From positions 17,174,001-17,238,000 of the forward strand of contig CAVNZM010000002.1 in the NCBI GenBank assembly GCA_963693365.1: a stretch of DNA of 64,000 nt, in the 5' to 3' direction. Made by a program: the position numbers and the translations under genes. The notes under the pieces are model-generated. The model was not told the DNA's origin and did no database searches. It worked only from the letters and a program-made list of their open reading frames with translations. The DNA comes from Amoebidium appalachense (taxonomy: Eukaryota; Ichthyosporea). Positions within the stretch are counted from its first letter, which is position 1. Every line of letters begins with the position of its first letter. This document shows positions 12,729 to 32,999 of the stretch, piece after piece.

Positions 12729-12773
12729 CCCCCCCCCCCCCCCCCCCCAAAAAAAAAAAAAAAAAAAAAAAAA
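12729..12773 (+). repeat. (C)n(A)n composite tract
   Basis: Twenty C followed directly by about twenty-five A, then a short (CCA)n. An abrupt C-to-A junction of this type recurs through the window and resembles a retroposon tail. Confidence 0.8.
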
Positions 12774-12841
12774 TACACCACCACCACCACCACCACATTT
12801 CATGGATATTAAAAATATGCACCGGGGCGTGGGGGGAGGAA

Positions 12842-12872
<31 letters not shown>

Positions 12873-13550
12873 TGCAAAAACACCGATGACCTTCAATAAA
12901 AGAGTGCCCGTGCATTTTATAGCATTGTGTCACTCCAAATACTACCTCAGGTACGTCTAATGCACTTGTTTCTTTCTCCCCATGCACATTTACCTGTACT
13001 TCATAATGAATGCATTTTGAATTATCACATCCCCATAATTGGGGGCCACCCATGTATTCTAAGAGTGAGCCATCCTATTAACGGCTACCGGATTAGCCCA
13101 TGCATTGTAAACCATTACAGCCCCTTTCTGCCATTACACCCTATATTCGATACTTCTATGATACCAATCAGATATGTGATTAATCGGATCATCCACGTGA
13201 TCTTAACCTTTTTTATATTCTTAACCTATCAACCCTTAAGAATCCACAAAATCGGAATTTTCGCTGCATTTAGGACCATCACGTCTCCGAATAGGTGCTA
13301 TATATATAACGATAATCTTGTGGTACTTTTGTTCATGTATATGCTATAATATGCATATAATTCTTCCAACAAAACACTCCTTTTGATTTGCTGGCAGCTG
13401 GCAGGCGGCAGCCTGTGTGGTTGGTGTGTTCTACACGAATTGATGCTCTTTTCTTTCCATCCGACCACCCACACACCCAAACATGCATGCATTACAACTT
13501 CTCAAGATTTGGATGTTGTTTATGAAGGGATGGGGTGGGTGGGTGGGTGG

Positions 13551-13565
<15 letters not shown>

Positions 13566-13604
<39 letters not shown>

Positions 13605-13780
13605 GGGGGGGGGAGGAAGGGGGGGATTACCGAGGTTGCTTTTCCATATATCGCTTGCCCAAGGGAGGCCCGAGGGGGAGGAAAAGGGGGGGGCGGGGAG
13701 AGAGAGAGAGAGAGAGAAGAAAGGGGAGAGAGGGTGGAGGGGCGGGGTGGGGGGTGGGGGGAGAGGGGGAGAAGAGGCCT

Positions 13781-13812
<32 letters not shown>
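13566..13812. repeat. Poly-G islands with (AG)n
   Basis: A G run at 13,566-13,602 and another at about 13,780-13,813 flank a purine-rich tract. A shorter G run lies at 14,079-14,095. C-rich counterparts lie at 14,321-14,400 and 14,589-14,660. No exon is recognised in 13,000-14,690. Confidence 0.9.
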
Positions 13813-13814
<2 letters not shown>

Positions 13815-15170
13815 AGGGGGGCTCTATGATCAGGCACGCTGAATGTGGCCTCTAGCTGCCGTATATTCTGGCAGGAGTGGCACCTGATTGCACAATTACG
13901 CAATCCCACTTCTGATGGTGCATCCGATTTAGGGCCCCTTAACAACTGCATGCAACCTCAAAAGTCAGTTAGTCGAGCAGTGAACCAGGGCAAGTTATCG
14001 TGTTCGATTAGACCTTGGGGACGGGATGGTGTGTGTGTGTTTATGTGTGTGTTTATGTGTGTGTTTATGTGGTGACAGGGGGGGGGGGGGGGGGAGGGGG
14101 GGGAGAGGGAGGGGTAGCATCAGAGACCAATACGCCCCTACTGCGAGTTGCCCTATATATCCTCAAATGATTATTGGCAGCCGTTGTTGCCAGGTTATCG
14201 TAAGGGAAATGTCGCATCTCAGGTAAATGCACCGATCCGTTTACAAAACGTGATCATGTGGATCATCCAATCACTGATCAGCAATATTAGTCTTCATGCA
14301 ACCTGCATCGGTCCCCACTCCCCCCCCCCCCCCCCCCCGCCCCCTTCCCAACCCCCTCTCCCTAACCCCCTCTCCCCTCCCCCCCCCCCCCTCCCCCCCC
14401 CGTCCTCTTCCCCCACTCCCTCCAGCTCCCCACCTCCCCCTGCCATCACACACACAACACACACTCACTCTCCCGCTTCCAATCTCTTCCTTCTCATGTT
14501 CCTGCATCATCCTCAAACTTTCTGTTAACTCCTGCCCTCCCTTCCCCCTCCCCCCCTTCACGTGCCCCCTCTCCCATCCCCCGGCCGTAACCCCCCCCCC
14601 CCCCCTCCCCACTCCCCCCTCTCACCCCCCACTCCTCCCCTCGGCCCTTCTCCCTCGCACCCCACATTTTATCTCCCTTCCACCCTCCCTGTTTGCTGGC
14701 CAATCGTGTGGGGCTGCGGCTGTTCTGAGCGGTGCACCCATGGGCCTGCACGCGGTTGGGCTGCATGGCAGGGTTCGAAGCATTTGCACAGTCAGGGTGT
14801 GCCCAAAGAAAAAGGAGAGACGGGATGAAGATTGGTCTTTGGGACTTCATTGTGGGAAGGTGGGAAGGATGGTGTGGTTGGTCGGTGGGTTGGTTTCTTT
14901 TCCACGGCTGTGCTTTTAGGTTCCTTTTTCATTTCCCTCAATCCTGTAGTTTTTTCTCACCTTCATTCTTCTGTCTTTTTATTTGGTGTGTTTTTTTCCT
15001 TAGGGGTTAGGGTCGGGCTGCATGGCGCAGGCTGGCGGAGGCCTGGGGGGGGGAGGAGGGGGGGGGGAAGGGGGAGGAGGGGGGGGGGGTCTTGGTCTGT
15101 GTGTGTTGGGATGGAGAGTGGTGGTGGCATGTATGTGTGTGTGTGTGCCGAAGGGGTGGGGGATGGGGTT

Positions 15171-15176
<6 letters not shown>

Positions 15177-15221
<45 letters not shown>
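15177..15221. repeat. Poly-G run of about 45
   Basis: Uninterrupted G run, preceded by interrupted G-rich DNA from 15,045. It is a strong candidate for G-quadruplex structure on the + strand. Confidence 0.9.
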
Positions 15222-15222
<1 letters not shown>

Positions 15223-15487
15223 GCTGAGAGCTTCACATCCTACGAGCCCCGGGGCTACAAGATCATCCTGTCCAACCGGGGCTCGTATAGGTTTGGGGGA
15301 GAGGGAAGGAAACGGGAAGGGTGGGGCTGTACCACCTCAGCCATTATTTGCTGCCACACATCCATCCAGCACATTGTTTTTGGGCAACAACCCTCTCACC
15401 TCCTTTTCTCCCCCAAGATAATTCATTCATTAACACAAACCTAAGCACATCCCTCACACATCCAGACCCCTCCTTTCTTTCCACCAA

Positions 15488-15488
15488 C

Positions 15489-15578
<90 letters not shown>

Positions 15579-15598
15579 TGCACGCACACACACACACC
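15488..15598. repeat. (CA)n microsatellite
   Basis: Nearly perfect (CA)n with a few G interruptions near the end, inside the weak candidate gene. Confidence 0.95.
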
Positions 15599-16314
15599 CT
15601 TTTGTCAGGCCTTTAGTCTTGATAGAACATTTCACAGGTAGCTCGTGGTTTTCATGCACTCCGAAGCTATCGTGGCCGCTGGCATGCTCATGCGCTGGCA
15701 CCGTGGCACCGAGATGGGGATGCACTATAACGGGTTCCTCCCCTGGTCCTTACTTGAAGACCATATTCACTGACAGCCTGTCTAGATGGAGGTACGGGAC
15801 CTACAGGACATGTACACAGACACGCAGCCTCCTAGTCATAGGCTAACACCCCCTCATTCCTTTGGCAAGAAAGAAGAAAAAAAAGGCCTAAAAGATGCTT
15901 AAGGACAAAACTTCATCCTTCTGGTGTGTGCACTATTTTATCCCTTAATGTAGCTAAATTTAACTTTGCACTTTGCTGGCCCGGCCCAGGTGACATGGGG
16001 CATACGATTATGACATGTCACGTTTGTGCTTTGCCATTTCAATGTCATGTCTGTACCAAGTCTTTGCCATTTCCATTTCAATCTGCAGACCTCCACCAAC
16101 TGCACATGTGCTCACGTGTTCTTTGAATATCCTGACCAGCATCCATGCACAGGCCAATAGCATGCATGCACATTGCTGATTGGCTGAAGCAGCAGATCAA
16201 AATAGTTTCATTGGCCGAACCGTATACACCAAGAAACCTTTTGGCAAAGCAAGGGGAGACATAATGATTGTTGAAATGCATGGTAAAGATTATGCGATCC
16301 AACATTTGAACATC

Positions 16315-16514
<200 letters not shown>

Positions 16515-17011
16515 TTGTGGCGCACAAACATCCACTCTCAATATCTACCTCTCTCTCTCGAGCCCTCACCCTCCTCCCCGCCCGCTCCTCCCCTCCCCCT
16601 CCCCCCTCCCCCACTCGACCTCATCTTCAACTGTATGGTCTCATGCTGACCCAGTCCCTATACCAATTACTCAAACCGTAGGAATAGTGTCCTCATGGAT
16701 GCTTCCCGGTGGGTCTCATATGAATTCCAGCATCGACTTGACAATTATTCCTCCAATTCAAGAGACTGCTGCATGAATCATGTGTTTGGGTGGTATTGCC
16801 CCCCCCCCCCCCCCCCCCCTCCCCCCTCCCCTCCTCCCCCCCCCCCCCCCCCTCCATACACACACACACACACACACCTTCACACACAATCCTCGCGCCC
16901 AAAATGCTGCTAAGTACGGTAATGAAATTGCTGCCATAATTGTTTTTAGCATCGAGCACAACGAATTCTGAGAAGTTGGTGGGTGGGGCCAGGGAAGGGA
17001 GGGTTGGGCTT

Positions 17012-17042
<31 letters not shown>

Positions 17043-17195
17043 TACAGAACCGCCATCCCAACGGAAGTAGGTGGCACCTTCCAATAAAATAAAAAAGGGG
17101 GGGGGGGGGGGGGGGGGGGGTGGAGGGGAACACCTACCAAAGGGGCACAATCCCGCCAGAGCAGAGGTGCCCCCCCCCCCCTCTCCCCCCCCCCC

Positions 17196-17243
<48 letters not shown>

Positions 17244-17639
17244 CCGCCGCCGGGGAAAGTAGGAAAGGGGTTACCACCAGGGGGATTCGATGTCCTCTAG
17301 CCCCCTCCCCTCCCCCCTTCCCCCCTTCCCCTTTCCCCTCCCCCCCTGCAAATTTTAAGAACCCCTCTGGTCGGAAGGTGGGGACAGTCCAAAGTGTGAG
17401 AGAATGATGTATTTATTCCATATACACAGGTAAGACAGAGACAGTACAAAATATCATTAAGCTACATTTGTCAGAGACTGGAGCAATATCTACATGTAAT
17501 GAGACACCACACGTTTCTGGAAAATAGACGTGGTATTAAGCTACTGTGCATATAAACGTGCAAGCTTGCAGGATATTGTACATGAGATTGCCCAACCGCA
17601 TTAACAGAATGAATCACAGCACATATATACTCTGCTTTT

Positions 17640-18018
17640 CAGTATTATTCCTCTTTGTGCGGAGAAGTTGTGCTTTTGCGGAACAATTTTGCTTTGTACG
17701 GGCCCTTCTTGCAGAACAGTTCTACTTTTACGGACTGCTACTAACTACAGCACTTTAGCTATGCTGCCATCAGCAGGCACTAATCTGTTCAGAGCAGCAC
17801 AGGTTGCTCTGCAAAGCATCATCACCAAGCAGACTACTGCTTTGGCTTTGCTGAACGAGTCTGTGTTTTGCGCTCCAGCTCAGAAAAATTGTTTCTGCTT
17901 TTGCTGAATATTCCTGTTAAAGGTAGTCGAAAAACTTTATAGTATCCGGAATCACTGTGACTGTTGTTTCAATAGTATAGCCCCTATCTCTGTTCATCTG
18001 CAAATGCGGTTGGGCCCT
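17640..18018. mobile_element. Possible degenerate foldback element, TTCTGC family
   Basis: Degenerate TTCTGCTTTTGC-like words alternate with their complements, and the block ends at about 18,018 with GCGGTTGGGCCCT. That end resembles the right terminus GTGGTTGGGCCCT of the complete element at 20,779-21,139. No matching left terminus was found. Confidence 0.3.
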
Positions 18019-18443
18019 GATGGGCTGGTAAGACGGACGTGTGTCCAGGCTGCCAACCAAAAAAATTAGATTGAGTGCACAGGAGCCGGGGGGGGGGGGG
18101 GGGGGGGGGGGGAGTTGACACGCGTTCGTTGCTCTTGATGTAGTCTCACTGACAGGGTGAGTTTGTCGTATTGCCATGTGGTGCTATCCGAAAGGAATGT
18201 GGTGTGCTACTACACATGCATACCCCTGAGCATCTCATGACGTTTGTGTTGGTCTGGGAGGTGGAGGTCCGCGAAGAAGACGCAGGGAGGGAAAGGAGGG
18301 GGGAGGTGGGGGGGAGAAGGGGGTAGGGAGGAGGGAGGGGAGGGAGGGGAGGAGGGGTCAAGTTGTATAAGGGAGCAGCTGCCTGAAGTGCAATTACCTT
18401 GCAGTGATGGCATTGAAGTTGCACACGGAAATGGCTACGAGCA

Positions 18444-18632
18444 ATAATTAAACCAACCACCGCTTCTTCCATTTTAGTCGTCAGGGCCCGGACCACCCGA
18501 GAGCCACATTTCTCAAATGCGTCTCACCAATCAAGAGACTCGCGTCATGGAAATTGTGCACAGAATGACGTCACCAACGTGGCTCTCCGCCCAGCGGCTA
18601 AAATGGAAGTAGCGGTGGTTGCTTTAATATGA
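18444..18632. mobile_element. Short inverted-repeat (MITE-like) element
   Basis: The left arm 18,444-18,507 and the reverse complement of the right arm 18,579-18,632 share, in order, ATTAAA, CAACCACCGCT, CTTCCATTTTAG and GAGAGCCAC. The arms are about 55-64 bases, separated by about 70 bases that contain a CCAAT box and a TGACGTCA site. There is no coding capacity. This is the structure of a non-autonomous foldback transposon. I cannot assign a superfamily or a clear target duplication. Confidence 0.7.
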
Positions 18633-19510
18633 CCACGGAGATAGTCTTGACATGTGCATCCCAAATGCTACGCATGATGCAAGTGTCCGGGAACCCCCCT
18701 CCCCCCCCCCCCCCCCCTCCCCCCCCCCCTTTCCCCTCCCCCCCCCCCCCAGCTCCCTCCTTGCCCCCGCCCCCTCCCCCCTCCCCCCCCCCCCTCCCCC
18801 CTTCCTTCTCGCTCACCTACCCTCAAACCGCACCACACAAAAAACACAAGCGCCAACGGTTAAGCCGAACGGCCATTGGCTCCCGTAATAGCCAATCAAA
18901 AACAGCCAGTCAATAGGGCCGATTGATAGCCCTTTCTTCTTTATCCTTCCCCATAAGCCTTCCATTCCCCTCTCCTTCCAGCCATCTATCCACCCCTCCC
19001 GCCATCCCCCTTCTGTTACTTCCTCATTTCCCAACATAGACAACCAACCATGCACGTGTCCACCCCTGCCACATGTGGATTTAGAACCGGCTGGAAGCAC
19101 AAAAAAAGGACACCTTGAGCTCGTTGCCCCCCCCTCCCCCCCGCCCCCCCCCCCCCCCCCCCCTCCCCCCTCGGGGCCACCTTATTCCTCCCTTTCTCCC
19201 CTTTTCTCACCTCAAGTGTCCACGCACAAACAACCCTCCCTGCCCCTCTTTCTACGAAGGCAAGAAAAGAAAAGAAAAACATGTCTCCCCGCTCTGTCCC
19301 CTCCGCCCCCCCCCCCCCCCGGGGGACCTTCACCCTTGCTTCCCCACAACCTCTCCCCTTCCCCCCCCCCTCCCCCCGCGGTCCCACCGTTGCGCACCCA
19401 CTCCCACTTCCCTGCAACAGCAATATTGGTGTCCTCAGCCCACATGCGGCTGTCAACCCCTCATGCTCGCCAATCCAACTCAACCCCCCCGCACCCTCCC
19501 TCCCCCCCCT

Positions 19511-19548
19511 CCCCCCCCCCCCCCAAAAAAAAAAAAAAAAAAAAAAAA
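19511..19548 (+). repeat. (C)n(A)n composite tract
   Basis: Fourteen C followed directly by twenty-four A. It lies in C-rich DNA (19,127-19,640) with no recognised exon. Confidence 0.8.
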
Positions 19549-19721
19549 CCGGCCGCCAGCCCGCTTTATCCCCCCCCCCCCCCACTCCTCTCCCTTTCCC
19601 CTCCCCCTCCCCCCCCCCCTCCCCCCCTTTCTCCCCACCACGGCAGCCCTGCTTCGAAACTAAAGGACTGCCTAAGCTAATCTTCTAGTTTGTGGGTGTG
19701 TCGAAGTCAATGGCATGCATG

Positions 19722-19724
<3 letters not shown>

Positions 19725-19801
<77 letters not shown>

Positions 19802-19900
19802 GTGTGTGTGTGTGTGTATGTGAGGGTGTGTGTTGTGTGTGCGTGCGTTTATGTGTGTGTGTGTGTGTGTGTTGTGTGTGTGTGTGTGTGACGCTGTGTG
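19725..19900. repeat. (GT)n microsatellite
   Basis: A perfect (GT)n run at about 19,725-19,798 is followed by interrupted TG repeats to about 19,900. It opens Cys-Val frames only. Confidence 0.95.
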
Positions 19901-20205
19901 TGTGGGGGGGGGTTTGTGTGTGCATGTGCGGGTATGCACATGTGTGTACCCCCGTGACGGTGTGTTCAGGTTGTGTGTCAGCTCATAGAACGTTATGATT
20001 ATCATAGGCTATGCAGTCTCTGCCTGTCCTACTTTGCCCACGTGCACACGAGGGTGTGACGTTGCCTAAATTTCACTAAACGTCTGAATTTTTCTGAAAT
20101 GCTGGCTGTGTTTGTGTGGGATGCATTTCTGTCTGTGTATGCTTTTTATTTTTGTTTGTTCTTTCCTTTCTTTCCTTTTTCTTTTTCTTTTTTTCTTTCC
20201 TTTTC

Positions 20206-20239
20206 TTTTTTTTTTTTTTTTTTTTTTTTTTCTTTTGAA

Positions 20240-20297
<58 letters not shown>
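20206..20297. repeat. Poly-T then 57-base poly-G
   Basis: T-rich DNA ending in about 26 T, an eight-base break, then one of the longest G runs in the window (20,240-20,297). Confidence 0.9.
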
Positions 20298-20300
<3 letters not shown>

Positions 20301-20645
20301 AAAGATTCCTGTGAACGTGTGCTGCTGGTGTGGAAATGATTTTTTTGGGTTGTGTGGGTAAGCGGTTGTGTTTCGTGAGCGCCTAGTATTAGAAAAAAAA
20401 CCTTTTGCAGTCTAAACGTAGTTTAACCTGTGATAGCCCCGGGTAGTAGGCTCTGTGCTGCTGGTGGCTGCTAGCATTCGGCTCATTGCCCGTGGGCAAA
20501 AGCCACGATCGATATCCACCTATTTGATGTCCTCGGGGTCCGGTTGGTCATTACATACAGTGTAGCCTCAAATCCCGTTGCCCCCCCCCCCCCTCTCCCC
20601 CCCCCCCTCCCCCTCCCCCCTGCCTCTTCCATCCCACCTCGCTCT

Positions 20646-20690
<45 letters not shown>

Positions 20691-20778
20691 CCCCCTCCCC
20701 CCAGCTTTTGTGTACACGGGTTAGAGGCCACCAATGTTCTTCAATCATGCTGCTAGAAGTTCTGCTCAACCATCAGCA

Positions 20779-21139
20779 AGGGCCCAACCACATCGGCAGA
20801 GTCAACTTGCAAAAAGCAGAATTATTCTGCAAAAGTGGAATTAATCCGCTAAAAGCAGAATCATTCTGCAAAAGCAGAATCACTCTGCTTTTAGCAGAAT
20901 TATTCTGCTTTTAGCAGATTGATTCTGCTTTTAGCAGATTGATTCTGCTTTTAGCAGATTGATTCTGCTTTTGCAGAATAATTCTGCTTTTGCTGAATAA
21001 TTCTGCGTTTAGCAGGATTATTCTGCTTTTGCTGAATAATTCTGCGTTTAGCAGAATAATTCTGCTTTTTACAAAAATTTTGCCTTTGGAAAATAATTCT
21101 GCTCGGAGCAAGTTGACTAAGCCGATGTGGTTGGGCCCT
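20779..21139. mobile_element. Complete foldback element with TTCTGC inverted array
   Basis: The terminal inverted repeats are 32 bases (20,779-20,810 and 21,108-21,139) and match at about 30 of 32 positions. They begin AGGGCCCAACCACATCGGC. The roughly 300-base interior is an array of short palindromic units alternating GCAGAAT and ATTCTGC, spaced by A-rich or T-rich linkers, so the whole element can fold on itself many times. No coding capacity is visible. Related elements lie at 37,041-37,411 and, partly, at 36,167-36,570. I see no clear target-site duplication. Confidence 0.8.
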
Positions 21140-21469
21140 CCTTTATTCGCACCCATGCATACCACACAACCACTATGCGGCAATTGTTAATTATTGTATG
21201 CGAGTGGATCCCCCCCTCCCCCATCCCCCGCCCCCCCTCCCCCCTTCCCCCTTCCCCCTCGTCCCCCCCCACAGGCAGGACCTTTGGGCTTCTGTTCAGC
21301 CCACGGCATTAAAAAACCATCATGCTGGTAAATATTCTCAGAACCTTTCGAGCTATGTCGCTGGATTTAAGGCCACTCATAACCCATAAGGGAAGGTGGT
21401 GATGGCACACTTTATCAAGGCATAGTAAGGTAGAGCTTACTAAAGCCTGCCACCCACAATACACACATC

Positions 21470-22660
21470 GTCACAAACACTTGTACACGGACACAGGTAC
21501 ACACTCACCCCGGCACACATGTACACACCCACCCACACGCACACACACACACACGCGCACACGCACACATACACACAACCACACACCCACCAAACGCCCA
21601 CACGTGCACACACACACACACACACATGCACACACACGCAACACACACACACACAAACAAATATCGGGGTACGAAAAAGCACACAAGAACCAGCAACCAC
21701 GACGCCACATGTACGTGCACACGCTGATACACACGTGCACAGACACACAGGCGCACACGTGGGAAAACTGGAGATGCGCACGCGTGTGTGCAGACGTGCT
21801 CACACTGTTGGTGATGGTGGGCACTCGCACACTCAGGCTGTTGCACACACACACATACATACAGATGTGTCGCACATATGGCGGAACATACGCGCACACA
21901 AGCCTAATTTCAACATTAGGAGTCTGCAGCTGGACGACGGGAACAACGTGTTTAGTGATATTACATAGCGCCATGCTACACGTGCAAAAACACGCACGCG
22001 TGTGGACGCGTGTGTATTAATGTGTGCACGTACATTGATACACAACATTACGTCTCTGGTGGGGACCCACCCACAAAGGCACACACAAATATACATGCTG
22101 CAAGTTACAAATATATGCCATGGCCATGGCGCACACGCTCACTGATGTACGGTGAAACACGCACACATGTATTAACAGTGCGTGTACACGCATGCTCATG
22201 TCCACACACGCAAACACACAGAGGCACGCACTGTGACATGTACGCTGTCGGAAACCGCACACACATTTAGATAACCGTGCAGACGCACTGACAACCACAA
22301 ACAAATATGCCCACAGACACACGAACGGACGCGCACACATGGTCATGACAGACACATGCACATGCCGCACCGTGGCACACTCTCACACACATGTACACGT
22401 GCCCAGTTGCCATGACACAACACCGACACGCACACCTAATATAGGCCTGCGCATCATGCGGCACACACACCACACGCACACGCACAAACGTCGCACACAT
22501 GCACACACGTGCACACGTCACCTGCACGCACAAAATACATATGCACACACACACACACGCACACACACACACACACGCACACACACACACACACATACAC
22601 ACACACGCACACACACGCACACACACACACACACACCGTGGCACACGTGTGCTAGCTGTA
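21470..22660. repeat. Degenerate CA-rich region
   Basis: About 1.2 kb of interrupted (CA)n with many CG, TG and GT dinucleotides, ending in cleaner (CA)n at 22,540-22,636. The long His-Thr or Cys-Val frames here come from the repeat. No gene is seen between the foldback element and the CCAAT cluster at 22,789. Confidence 0.85.
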
Positions 22661-22788
22661 CCGTAGTTGAATTTACTAACAAACACGTGTGAAAGGTGTA
22701 CAGCAGGCCTAGGGTGGCCATGTGTACGTACTGTACACATGCCATGGATTATATTCACCCCATATAGGGTTATTAGGGCCTTGGTCAG

Positions 22789-22873
22789 CCAATCAGCTAG
22801 GCTCCTGCCTTGCCATAAAGCTTATCCAATAAGCACTTATATTAGCACATTCCAGCGTTCTACAACAGCCAAT
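22789..22873 (+). promoter_or_regulatory. Triple CCAAT promoter, probably of the NXPE-like gene
   Basis: CCAAT occurs at 22,789-22,793, 22,826-22,830 and 22,869-22,873, spaced about 37-43 bases apart. This regular spacing is typical of NF-Y-type promoters. No TATA box follows. A plausible untranslated exon with a consensus donor lies 350 bases downstream. Confidence 0.5.
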
Positions 22874-22919
22874 CGCGCTACTTTATGCTATCCGCGGATA
22901 TCTGGGTTAGGTCACAGCA

Positions 22920-23219
22920 ACGTCGCTCCCATAGATCATCATCACATTCACCAGTTCGCTTTGTTGCTTCGTTTATATGTTTTTATTTGTTAGTGAACCA
23001 TAAGTGAAACTAGTTCTTATCTACCGTGCGTTTTCTAGCTCCACATAGGATAGGGTGGCAGACGTGTGTGTATAACACTCTAACGAACTGGTTTAGCAAA
23101 CACCATTGGTGCACTGAAAGATTCTACACAAAATTTTGACTCGGTGTGGGTGTGTGAAGTTGTCACCAAGGCCAAGTGTGGCTGGACCTCCCTGTCCGTA
23201 CGGTCGTGTTTGTGTTGAG
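22920..23219 (+). other. Putative 5' untranslated exon of the NXPE-like gene
   Basis: The segment after the CCAAT cluster ends at GAG followed by GTAAGCG (donor at 23,220), an excellent 5' splice site. The matching acceptor would be TGTTTTTGCAG ending at 24,401, 51 bases before the coding ATG. The 5' end is a guess. 23,230-24,300 then shows no other exon and includes a (CA)n at 24,304-24,377. Confidence 0.4.
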
Positions 23220-24301
23220 GTAAGCGTCAACCGTTTTTTTTTGTAAGCGTGATGAGAGCGTAATTCTTCATCTAAACACGTGCACGAATCGTCTATAGAC
23301 AGAAATTAACGAGTTCTTGTACCTGTTCCAAACGTTCTCACGCGTGCATAACGTCTTGCAAGACTTTCTTGAAATTTTCGGTATGAAGATTTTGGAGTAA
23401 AAAAAATGGATAATAGGACTGCCACGGCCCCTTCTTGTGAGTGCACACCAGAGTAAGTGCATCTTCCTGTGGCTATGTTGCTGGAGGAACAAACGAAAAG
23501 GTGCTTGTAGCTTTGGGCGTGTATAAGTTGTGTAAGGCCATCAACTTATGTGAGCACAAGCACCACAGGCAAAGCTGCAAGGGCATAACACCATCTGTGC
23601 ATGGGTGCTTATTCAGGTGGGCACACGCGCACGGGCACAACAAGAGTAGGACAAATATGGATGCAAGATCCATATGGTGTGAATAGGCGTTATCACAGCA
23701 CGAGGCGCATACACACACGAACACGTGGGGTCCACGTGCTTGCTTGCACGTGCGCTGAGCGCCGGACACAAACGTATCCAAGTGACTTTCTTTTCTGGCT
23801 CTTTGTTCAACAGCCTGGCTGAACCCAGGTTTTCTATCTCAAATCTCCTCTACACTTTACTCTACGTGTTGTAAATTTTCATCTTTTTGTTAGATCACAT
23901 GGAAATGCTAGTGCACTAAAATTGAAATGAAACTTGCGCATCATTAACAGATTTCTTGCTATGACGCTGCTTAGTTTCTCCCTTGCTTCCCCCCACTCCA
24001 CCCCTTGTGTGAAAATTCTGCCAAAACTTCGCTGTGTTGTCCGTCGTGAATGTGCACTTCGTAGGCAATGGGCTCTGCTTGTGTGTGTATACTCTCTCTG
24101 TTTCGTATCGATTGAGGTTCTTTGTGAAACAAGACTTCTTTGCGCATCTGTGTGCTTCATCACCTGAAATACTTTCTAGCCCCCTTCCCCCCACTCCTTT
24201 GAAATTCCTCCATCAACCTATCTTCCTCTGAAGCTCCCCCCTTCGGCTGCTCTCTCACTAACATACAGTGTGTATGACACCCACCCACACAACCACATTT
24301 G

Positions 24302-24381
<80 letters not shown>

Positions 24382-24452
24382 AAGGGTACCTGTTTTTGCA
24401 GACGACCTGGCAGCTTGCGAGCTGCCGCCGCCCACCTTCCCTCCTGTGCACA

Positions 24453-32970
<8,518 letters not shown>

Positions 32971-32999
32971 TTTTCTTTAATGCATTAAAGCTCATTTCG

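Larger units (their letters stand above)
14825..15774 (+). other. Candidate split gene of unknown function (weak)
   Basis: Three short pieces look coding but are not joined with certainty. The first is an ATG at 14,825 giving MKIGLWDFIVG before a GT donor near 14,860, downstream of a CCAAT at about 14,701. The second is 15,229-15,290, read as SFTSYEPRGYKIILSNRG, ending at a GT. The third is 15,632-15,763, read from CTC as LVVF then [18 protein letters not shown] and on to a stop after LLEDHIH. The splice phases of pieces two and three do not match as read, so an exon is missing or the model is wrong. I recognise no family. The alternative is chance open frames. Confidence 0.25.

Noticed and set aside
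20820-21060. CRISPR-like array of short repeats
   Set aside because: Units are palindromic words alternating with complements, with no unique spacers, inside terminal inverted repeats. The host is a eukaryote.
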